Below, piece after piece: positions 34,517 to 40,871 of a stretch of 40,871 nt of DNA. This stretch comes from an uncultured Pseudomonadota bacterium (GTDB lineage: Bacteria > Myxococcota_A > UBA796 > SXON01), in NCBI GenBank assembly GCA_903921785.1, contig CAIXRH010000188.1:1-40871 (forward strand), given 5' to 3'. The notes under the pieces were generated by a model, which saw only the letters and a list, made by a program, of their open reading frames with translations, was not told where the DNA came from and ran no database searches. Both the position numbers and the translations under genes were made by a program. The first letter of the stretch is position 1. Each line of letters begins with the position of its first letter.

Positions 34517-36401
34517 GAGGGCCTCCGAGGAGGGGACGGAAGAGGGCGAGGGTGTCCCAGAGCTGGTCGATCGTGCCGTCGATGTAGAGCTCGGCGAACC
34601 AGGGGAGGGGACCCTCGGCGGTGAGCTCGGTGGCGGTGAGGGCGGCGCGGAGGTCGGGGTTCTCCAGCAGCTCGAGCGCGGGCGTGGCGAGCGCTGAATC
34701 GTCGAGGATGTCGGCGACGGTGTCCAGCAGCGCGAGCTCGGGATCGGCGGCGAGCCGGGCGCCGAGCATGTCGAGGAGCCCCGCGGTGGCGGTCCCGGAG
34801 CGGGTGAGCAGGTGGTGGCTGTTGTGCACCGCGGTCCAGGTGGACTCGCGGGAGAGGACGGGCTCGACGAGGGGGCCGAGCTGCGCCCAGGTGTCGGCGT
34901 CGCCCGCTGCCAGGAGCAGGTCGCAGATCGCGCCCATGTCCACGGGGCGGATGCCGGCGGGGAACGCGGCGGTGTCCTGGCGGCCGGTGGGGTCGACGAG
35001 GGCGGGGACGGCGGCGAGGGCCTCGCGGAGCGCGGACGTGCCGGCGAGGTCGTACACCAGCTCCTGCACCGGGTTGACCAGCCGATCTTCGTGGAGGACG
35101 GAGGCGACGTCGGCCACGGCGTCGAGGTGGTCATCGACGGCGGTGAGCGCGCCGAGGAGCGAACGGAGCAGGTCCTCCGAGGCGGGGTCGCTCAGCCGGT
35201 CGACCGCCTGGAGGTCGGCGACGAACTGCCCGTTGATCACCGGACACACGCCGGAGTCGGCGACGGTGCCGAGAAGGGCGTCGCTCAGCGGGTAGCCCAG
35301 CGCGTCGCCGATGACGTCTACGCCGGAGGAGGCCGTGTCGGGGTCGATCCGGGAGATGGCCTCCAGGAGGGCCACGGCGAGGTTGCCGAGGTCCACGTGC
35401 AGGTCGGTGACGTAGAGATCGATGGTGCAGGTGACCGGCTGGTTCGCGTCGTGGAAGACGCGGATCAGCGACACCAGCGCGCTGGCTTCGCCGTCGTCGA
35501 GGTGCCCGCCCTCGGGATCGACGCTGGCGAGGTAGTTGACGCCCTCGTCCAGGCGGCTCCACCGGCCCGCGTGGTCTTCGTCCACGATCCAGGCGGCGAG
35601 TTGGTCTCGGGCGTGTTCGTCGGCGAGGATCGGCTCCGCGGCGGCGACCACGTCGACCAACGCGGCGTCCGTGGTGAGCGCGGTGACCCCGTCGCGGAGG
35701 GAGTTGCCGGTGAACCCGGGCACGCGATCGTTGGTGCTGTCCTCGGTGCGGTCGATGGCCTCGGCGAGGAGCCCGGGCCAGTCCGTGGCCAGGGCGGCCA
35801 GCGCATCGTCCGGCGCGGTGCCGACGTTCGCGAGGGTCCACGCCCAACGGCGGGTGTCGTCGGCGCGGAGCGCGAGGACGACCGGGTCGAGCGCAGCGAG
35901 GCCGTCGTCCAGCACGCTCGTGGCCACGCTGCTCCCGGTCGCCAGCAGGGGGACCACCAGCCCGAGGTCCAACGAGGTGGTGCTGTTGAGGGAGACGGCG
36001 CTGCCCAGCTCCTCCACGTGGGCGGCGTACGTCCACTCCACCGCCAGCTTCACCCAGGCCTCGGTGCCCTCGCGGTCGTCGAACAGCGCGAGCGCTTCCT
36101 CGAGGATTCCCGCCAGGGAGAGGCCGTCGATCCCGGCCACCCCGGTGAGCAGTCCCACCGCGGCGCCGCCGACGTTGGTCGAGCGGGTGGCGGCGTCGAG
36201 CGCCTGGTCGGCAGGGCGAAGCGGGGCGAACGTGCCCTGTCGGTCCAGGCACGCGAACGCGGCGTGGAGCTCGGTGTTGTCCCCGGCGACCACCCCGTCG
36301 GTCAGGTTGAAGGCGTAGCACGGTCCGTCCGGCGCGATCTGGTCGGTCCACGCCGGCGAGGCGGGGACGGAGACACAGCCCGCGAGGAGGAGCGCGAGCA
36401 C
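34509..36401 (-). CDS. Large helical lipoprotein of unknown function (630 aa)
   Basis: GTG 36401 gives a lipobox LLLAGC (Cys9). The chain is acidic, Ala/Leu/Asp-rich and predicted helical, with repeated short helices of similar look (LAALATDWPGLLAEAIDRTE, LRSLLGALTAVDDHLDAVAD, LLDTVADILDDSALATPALE), suggesting an alpha-solenoid. Few cysteines occur (about six), in mid-protein. No enzymatic motif is seen. It lies four bases after an outer-membrane protein gene and overlaps the UPRT gene, an odd mix of envelope and salvage functions in one operon. Confidence 0.72.
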   Translation of the reverse strand: MLALLLAGCVSVPASPAWTDQIAPDGPCYAFNLTDGVVAGDNTELHAAFACLDRQGTFAPLRPADQALDAATRSTNVGGAAVGLLTGVAGIDGLSLAGILEEALALFDDREGTEAWVKLAVEWTYAAHVEELGSAVSLNSTTSLDLGLVVPLLATGSSVATSVLDDGLAALDPVVLALRADDTRRWAWTLANVGTAPDDALAALATDWPGLLAEAIDRTEDSTNDRVPGFTGNSLRDGVTALTTDAALVDVVAAAEPILADEHARDQLAAWIVDEDHAGRWSRLDEGVNYLASVDPEGGHLDDGEASALVSLIRVFHDANQPVTCTIDLYVTDLHVDLGNLAVALLEAISRIDPDTASSGVDVIGDALGYPLSDALLGTVADSGVCPVINGQFVADLQAVDRLSDPASEDLLRSLLGALTAVDDHLDAVADVASVLHEDRLVNPVQELVYDLAGTSALREALAAVPALVDPTGRQDTAAFPAGIRPVDMGAICDLLLAAGDADTWAQLGPLVEPVLSRESTWTAVHNSHHLLTRSGTATAGLLDMLGARLAADPELALLDTVADILDDSALATPALELLENPDLRAALTATELTAEGPLPWFAELYIDGTIDQLWDTLALFRPLLGGPHA

Positions 36402-36405
36402 CGGC

Positions 36406-36981
36406 TTAGTCGAAGAGGTAGCGCAGCCCGGCGGTGACGTTGGCGTTCGGGTAGATCCGCTTGCGGTAGCGCACGCCGCCGACGACCTCGGCGTGAGCCT
36501 GGAAGTGGCGCGCGAACGTGTAGGTGCCGCCCACGCCGGCTTCCGCCTCGAAGAATTCGGTCTGGTCGGTGGTCATCAAGCCGGTGCCGATGAGGCCGAT
36601 CACGCACATCTGCATGGCCTCGGGCTCGCCGAGCACGCCGAACTGCAACCCCACATCCGCCACGCCGAGGTCCCGGATGGACTCGGTGCGGAGGTTGTAG
36701 ATGATGTCGGTGCCCGTGGGCGCGACCACCGGCATGTCGGCCAGGTAGTAGAGCCGGAAGAAGCCGTTGATCTTGTAGTCCTTGTCCCCGAGGACGAACT
36801 CGAGGCCCCCGCCGCCATTGGGGTTGACCTCATCCAGCGGGGGCTGCTGCTCGGTCTCCCCGATGGAGTTCTGCTTGTAGTAGTACACCCGATCACCGTG
36901 GAAGCCGCCGGTGCCGATGACGCCGATCCCGCCCGCGAGCGCGGAGGAGGTCGTGAGGAGGAGCGCGAGGGAGGAGAGCAT
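36406..36981 (-). CDS. Small outer-membrane beta-barrel-like protein (191 aa)
   Basis: ATG 36981 gives a signal peptide (1-16, cleavage after ALA). The mature part is a series of alternating strands with Gly and aromatics (GGLEFVLGDKDYKINGFFRLYY split by turns, DVGLQFGVLG, AEAGVGGTYTFARHF, HAEVVGGVRYRKRIY) and ends in AGLRYLFD, close to the aromatic C-terminal signature of barrels. It heads the operon that continues to RNase D. The family is not identified. Confidence 0.72.
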   Translation of the reverse strand: MLSSLALLLTTSSALAGGIGVIGTGGFHGDRVYYYKQNSIGETEQQPPLDEVNPNGGGGLEFVLGDKDYKINGFFRLYYLADMPVVAPTGTDIIYNLRTESIRDLGVADVGLQFGVLGEPEAMQMCVIGLIGTGLMTTDQTEFFEAEAGVGGTYTFARHFQAHAEVVGGVRYRKRIYPNANVTAGLRYLFD

Positions 36982-37398
36982 CGGGCGTGCTCCGGGGGGA
37001 GAGGGGGGTCGGACGCGGGTATCGCGGGAACGAGGGCGAGGCAAGCACCCTGGCTACCGGCCCCGGGTTGGCACGGCGGGACGATCTGTGAGCCACCTTA
37101 CGAAATTTGGAGCGTCTTGACACACCAACAGCGGGCGTGAAGCGTCGCGCGGTCACGCCGGAACGACCGGGTTGATGGACTGCTTGGGTAATTACGATTT
37201 CTATGCACGAGGAATTATCGACTTTATCGAATTATTCATTTGTCCGGCAGTCCGTTGATTCGGCGATCTGGTAGGCGGGATGCGGTTCCTGGGGGAGTGG
37301 AAACGCTTGCCGCGATCGGACGTTTCTGGTACTCGGTGAGGACGGCGCGGGAGAGCCTGCTTTCGGCGCTGAACCTCAATCCCCTCCGGAGCCTCGAC
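36982..37398. other. 417-bp intergenic region with AT-rich island upstream of the HU gene
   Basis: No gene is visible here. A TTGACA at 37117-37122 has no good -10 at the right distance. Bases about 37186-37262 are strikingly AT-rich for this genome and contain GAATTAT twice, starting at 37212 and 37229 (17 apart), with TATCGA repeated between them. A weak TTGCCG (37307) / TACTCG (37330) pair with a 17-base spacer could serve HU. The island may be a promoter/UP-element region or a protein-binding site. Confidence 0.5.
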
Positions 37399-37692
37399 AT
37401 GAACAAGAAGGAACTCACTGCCAAGCTCGCGAAGACCACCGGCCTGTCCCAGGCCAAGGCCGGCGAGGTGCTCAACGCGCTCTTCGCCAGCGAGAGCGGC
37501 AGCGGCATCATCGCGGTGGAGCTCGATGCGGGCGGCAAGGTCACCATCCCGGGCTTCGGCACGTTCGGCACCAAGAAGCGGGCCGCGCGTCCCGGCACCA
37601 ACCCGGCGAACCAGAAGAAGATCGAGATCGCCGCCAAGACCTACGCGTTCTTCAAGCCGGGCAAGACCCTCCGCGAGCGCGTCAGCAAGTAG
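37399..37692 (+). CDS. HU/IHF-family DNA-binding protein
   Basis: A 97-residue histone-like protein that bends DNA and compacts the nucleoid. The start MNKKELTAKLAKTTGLS, the turn KVTIPGFGTFGTKKRAARPGTNP (the basic arm, with the family's G-F-G-x-F and P-x-T-x-P-like segments) and the end KPGKTLRERV are typical HU. An insertion after ALFASESGSG makes the N-terminal half slightly longer than E. coli HU. CGGAG lies seven bases before ATG 37399. Monocistronic and probably well expressed. Confidence 0.93.
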   Translation: MNKKELTAKLAKTTGLSQAKAGEVLNALFASESGSGIIAVELDAGGKVTIPGFGTFGTKKRAARPGTNPANQKKIEIAAKTYAFFKPGKTLRERVSK

Positions 37693-37820
37693 TCGTCCGC
37701 GGCGGGCGCCCGTGGAGGCTGGCCCGCCGACGTCGGCTCCGCCGGGCAGGGCGGTTCCGGGTGGCTTTCCCTGGCCCGGCCGCCGCCCCTTGACCACCGC
37801 TTCGGGAGCTCCTTCGGCGC

Positions 37821-38258
37821 TCAGAGCGCGCCGGAGTCCTCGCCCGTGTCGGCCGCTGCGCTCACCGTGAGCGCGGCCGCCCGAGAGGCGGCGTGGAGGT
37901 TCGTCACCGTGACCGTCGTCGCGCCCGGCGCCAGATCGGGCACGGTGAACGAAACGGTCTCGACGCAGGTGGAACACTCGGTCGCGCAGCTGGCACATTC
38001 GTCGCACGAGGTGCAGCCGGCGGCGTCGCGGCAGGTGTCGCATTCGTCGCAGGTGGTGCGGTCGAGCGAGGTGACCTTGGCGGCGCTGCCGCCCACGGAC
38101 ACCGCGGTGTCGAACGCGGCGGTGAGCGGGCCGGTGGTGGCCACCACGGTCTCGCCGGGGCGGGCCTCGGCCGGCGTGAGCACCGGCGTGCGGAGCTCAC
38201 AGAGGAGCGAGAGGGAGCTGCTGTCCGTAGAGCAGCCGAGGAGCAGGAGCCAGAGCAT
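37821..38258 (-). CDS. Lipoprotein with IPT/TIG-like domain and nine-cysteine insertion (145 aa)
   Basis: ATG 38258 shares bases with the PBP stop (TGATG) and gives lipobox LLLLGC (Cys9). TPVLTPAEARPGETVV and VPDLAPGATTVTVTNLHA look like the first and last strands of an immunoglobulin-like IPT/TIG domain. Between them, residues 70-98 carry nine cysteines in CxxC-type spacing (70, 73, 76, 82, 85, 88, 91, 95, 98), far denser than disulfide-stabilised loops usually are, and suited to binding a metal or cluster. Co-translated with a peptidoglycan synthase. Function unknown. Confidence 0.7.
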   Translation of the reverse strand: MLWLLLLGCSTDSSSLSLLCELRTPVLTPAEARPGETVVATTGPLTAAFDTAVSVGGSAAKVTSLDRTTCDECDTCRDAAGCTSCDECASCATECSTCVETVSFTVPDLAPGATTVTVTNLHAASRAAALTVSAAADTGEDSGAL

Positions 38259-40871
38259 CACCACTCCGTCGTGAGCAGGTCTTCGGACGTCACCTGACCG
38301 GCTTCGGCGGCGACTCCGCCCGGGACGGTGCCCGGCAGGAACGGCATCGATCGGCCGCTGGCGGAGGGCCGCCCGGTGCTCTCGTCGATGTTGGCGTACA
38401 CCACGCTGCCGCTGGAGGCGAACGGGTGGTCCTGGTCCTTGGGCACGGCCTTCTCCATGTACTGCATCCAGATGGGGAGCGCGGTGTGCCCCCCGGTCGC
38501 CTGGCCGCCGAGCGACTTGGGCGTGTCGTAGCCGACCCACACCGCAGTGAGCACGGTCGGCGTATAGCCCACGAACCACGCGTCGCGGTTGTCATTCGTC
38601 GTCCCGGTCTTGCCGGCGACGTGCAGCCCGAGCTTCTGGGCCTTCGCCGCGGTGCCGTTGCTGGCCACCTCGATGAGCAGCCAGTTCATGATCTGCGCCA
38701 CCGACGGATCCAGCACCTGCTCGAACTCCGCGGGCGGGGTGTAGCTCTCGAGCACCACCCCATCGCGGTCCACCACCTTGTCGATGTAGTGGGGGTCGAT
38801 CTTGTGGCCGCCCGTGGCGAACGCCGAGTAGGCGCGGGCCACCTCGGGCATGTTCAACGACGCGGAGCCGAGGCCCATGGACAGGTCCACGTCCATGTGG
38901 CTCTCGATGCCGAGGTGCCGGGCCATGGTGAGCACGGGGTCGAGCCCGATGGAGTCGAGCACGCGGACGGTGACCACGTTGCGGGAGAGGGCGAGCGCCT
39001 TGCGCAGCGTGATGTCGCCCATGTAGTCGGTGTCAAAATTCGCGGGCTTCCAGAGCTGGTTGTGCAGGGTGCTGAAGACCAGCGGCGCGTCCTGCACGAT
39101 GGTGCCGGTGGTGAACTTCTTCGACTCGATCGCCGCCGCATAGACGATCGGCTTGAACGTGCTCCCCACCTGCCGCTGCGCCTGTGTGGCGCGGTTGAAC
39201 TGGGTGTCCTGGAAGTTCACCCCGCCGACCATCGCGAGCACGGCGCCGTCGGAGAGCCGGTAGCTCCACAGGGCGCCCTGCACGTCGGGCTCCTGGAAGA
39301 GGCTCACCGCCATGTACGGGCCTTCCCCGGCGTCGGTGTACTTGGCGAGCGCGTCGGTCTTGTGGAAGTCTTCCGCTTCCACCTCCACCGTGATGACGTC
39401 GCCCACCTTCAGGGACTTGTTGAGGTCGTCCACCCGGTGGCCGTGCGCGGGGTTCTCGCTGTCGGTCGGCCACGCCCAGGTGGTCCAGGAGAGCGGGATG
39501 ATCCCCTTGACCCCGCCCATGTCCACGATGGCGTGCTTCTTCTGCACGTCGGTGACCACGGCGGTGTACCAGTCGCCCTCGACGACGTCGCCCACCTTGG
39601 CCGTGAGGGCGGCGACCTTCTTGTCGACGTCGGCGCCGTCGACGTGCTCGATTGGCCCGCGGAAGCCGCCGATCTTCTCCGCGGCGTCCCCCACGCCGCC
39701 GGTGACCGCCTTCTGGGCCTCCTGCTGCAGCGTGAGATCGCAGGTGGCGTTGACGACGAGGCCCTCGTTGTAGACCTTGTCCTGGCCGTACTTCTCGACG
39801 AGGTAGCGGCGGATGTGCTCGGTGAACCACGGCGCCTTCACCAGGAACTCGTTCTTCCGGGCGACGATGTGGAGCTCTTCGGCGTAGGCGGCGTCGGCCT
39901 CGGGCTGGGTGATGTAGCCGTTCTCCACCATCTGGGTGAGCACGTAGAGCTGGCGGACCTTGGCCTTCTCGAAGTGGCGGTGGGGGCTGTAGTCGCTGGG
40001 GCGCTGCGGGAGGCCGGCGATCATCGCCGACTCGGCCAGATCGAGCTCCCCGACGTGCTTGCCGAAGTACACGCGCGCCGCGGCCTCCACCCCGTACGCC
40101 CCGGAGCCCAGGTAGATCTGGTTGAGGTAGAGGTAGAGGATGTGATCCTTGTCGAAGGTCTCCTCGATGCGCCAGGCGAGGAGGACCTCCTTGATCTTCC
40201 GGGAGAACGTCTTCTCGCTGGTGAGGAGGAAGTTCCGCGCGACCTGCTGGGTGATCGTGGAGGCGCCCTGGGCCTTCTTGCCGGCCAGGGTGTTGCGGCC
40301 GATGGCGCGCACGATGCCCATGTAGTCGATGCCGCCGTGCTCGTAGAAGGAAGCGTCCTCCGCGGAGATGAACGCCTCCTTGAGCTGGTGCGGCATCGCG
40401 TCGATCTCTACGACGTAGCGACGCTTCTCGTAGATCTCGCCCATGAGCTCGCCGTGGTTGTCGTAGACCACGGTGACGGTGGGGGGGCGGTACTTGCCGA
40501 GCGTCTCGACGCTGGGGAGGTCCTGCCCGTAGTACCAGGCGACGCCGTAGGCGCCCGCCACGCCGAGCACGGCGAGGAGCACCAGCATCACCCCGGTGCC
40601 CGCGAAGCCGGCCGACAACCAGCGGAGGATCCGCGACTTCTTCTTCGGCGGAGCGGCCTTCTTCGGGGCGGTGCCGCGGGGCGGCGGGGACGAAGGGGGG
40701 GCTGCGCCTCGCGCGGGCGTGGGCGCGCCGGGATCGGGAGGTGCGGAGCGGAGCGGGCGCCGCGGCGGGGGGAGGGGCGTGCCGAGCTGGGTGGCGGCGT
40801 CGCTCGCGCGATCACCCCCGGCGGGGACGGGCGGGAGCGGACGGGGCTCGGCGGCGGGCGTGACGGCGGCC
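38258..40871 (-). CDS. Class A penicillin-binding protein (PBP1A-type), N-terminus outside window
   Basis: A bifunctional peptidoglycan glycosyltransferase/transpeptidase. The frame stays open to the right edge with no ATG or GTG, so the start lies outside; a TTG at 40618 falls inside the membrane-proximal region and is not a likely start. The visible N-terminus is a Pro/Ala-rich cytosolic segment ending PPKKKSR, then one membrane helix. The GT51 domain shows EDASFYEHGG, GASTITQQVARN and LNQIYLGSGAYGVEAAA. An OB-like insertion follows. The transpeptidase has GSTFK (SxxK), SRN and KTGTTND. It is followed directly by the Cys-rich lipoprotein. Confidence 0.95.
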   Translation of the reverse strand, partial: AAVTPAAEPRPLPPVPAGGDRASDAATQLGTPLPPPRRPLRSAPPDPGAPTPARGAAPPSSPPPRGTAPKKAAPPKKKSRILRWLSAGFAGTGVMLVLLAVLGVAGAYGVAWYYGQDLPSVETLGKYRPPTVTVVYDNHGELMGEIYEKRRYVVEIDAMPHQLKEAFISAEDASFYEHGGIDYMGIVRAIGRNTLAGKKAQGASTITQQVARNFLLTSEKTFSRKIKEVLLAWRIEETFDKDHILYLYLNQIYLGSGAYGVEAAARVYFGKHVGELDLAESAMIAGLPQRPSDYSPHRHFEKAKVRQLYVLTQMVENGYITQPEADAAYAEELHIVARKNEFLVKAPWFTEHIRRYLVEKYGQDKVYNEGLVVNATCDLTLQQEAQKAVTGGVGDAAEKIGGFRGPIEHVDGADVDKKVAALTAKVGDVVEGDWYTAVVTDVQKKHAIVDMGGVKGIIPLSWTTWAWPTDSENPAHGHRVDDLNKSLKVGDVITVEVEAEDFHKTDALAKYTDAGEGPYMAVSLFQEPDVQGALWSYRLSDGAVLAMVGGVNFQDTQFNRATQAQRQVGSTFKPIVYAAAIESKKFTTGTIVQDAPLVFSTLHNQLWKPANFDTDYMGDITLRKALALSRNVVTVRVLDSIGLDPVLTMARHLGIESHMDVDLSMGLGSASLNMPEVARAYSAFATGGHKIDPHYIDKVVDRDGVVLESYTPPAEFEQVLDPSVAQIMNWLLIEVASNGTAAKAQKLGLHVAGKTGTTNDNRDAWFVGYTPTVLTAVWVGYDTPKSLGGQATGGHTALPIWMQYMEKAVPKDQDHPFASSGSVVYANIDESTGRPSASGRSMPFLPGTVPGGVAAEAGQVTSEDLLTTEW

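Noticed and set aside
40588-40618. TTG 40618 as start of the PBP gene
   Set aside because: The frame continues upstream with a Pro/Lys-rich cytosolic segment typical of class A PBPs and runs off the window.

Overview
The window is about 70% GC and densely packed, with many ATGA/GTGA overlaps, frequent GTG starts, and many short-signal lipoproteins. It carries FG-GAP proteins, a membrane-anchored Ser/Thr kinase, a DxDGDG metal-binding protein and a Cys-TM-Arg C-terminus of the MYXO-CTERM style. Together these suggest a Myxococcota-like (deltaproteobacterial) Gram-negative chromosome. This is inferred from gene content only; no rRNA or other phylogenetic marker is present.

Layout. (1) 1-1515: a VKOR-DsbA fusion with its own promoter, followed by a partial exported protein. 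(2) 1628-8317: a five-gene minus-strand operon made of two paralogous small envelope proteins, a Ser/Thr kinase and two FG-GAP lipoproteins. (3) 8386-9906: lnt. (4) About 9907-17230: an integrated element with a large serine recombinase, two HTH regulators, a ParA/RHH partition pair with a 32-bp palindromic site, and a lower-GC cargo of three unusual proteins, one of them an HExxH protein with 21 consecutive glycines. (5) 17231-19337: two tandem ArsA/Get3-type ATPases whose last gene overlaps a 38-codon ORF for a miniature tail-anchored protein. (6) 19489-24511: an FmdB zinc ribbon, folD, a GAF-PAS-PAS-GGDEF-EAL protein and an ApbE-like protein. (7) 24515-27900: a metallophosphoesterase lipoprotein, a small exported protein, and an overlapping three-gene set (transglutaminase-like, LMW phosphatase-like, unknown). 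(8) 27976-31184: chrA and a probable BPI/TULIP-like exported protein. (9) 31348-36981: a long minus-strand operon of outer-membrane protein, large lipoprotein, UPRT, Hpt, RidA and RNase D. (10) 36982-40871: an HU gene behind an AT-rich island, then a Cys-rich lipoprotein and a class A PBP that runs off the right edge.

The host genes lean strongly towards envelope work: lipoprotein maturation, disulfide formation, peptidoglycan synthesis, secreted beta-propellers and a possible sensor kinase. The parts most likely to hold something undescribed are the partition-bearing integrative element with its odd cargo, and the ArsA pair with its overlapping tail-anchored micro-ORF.
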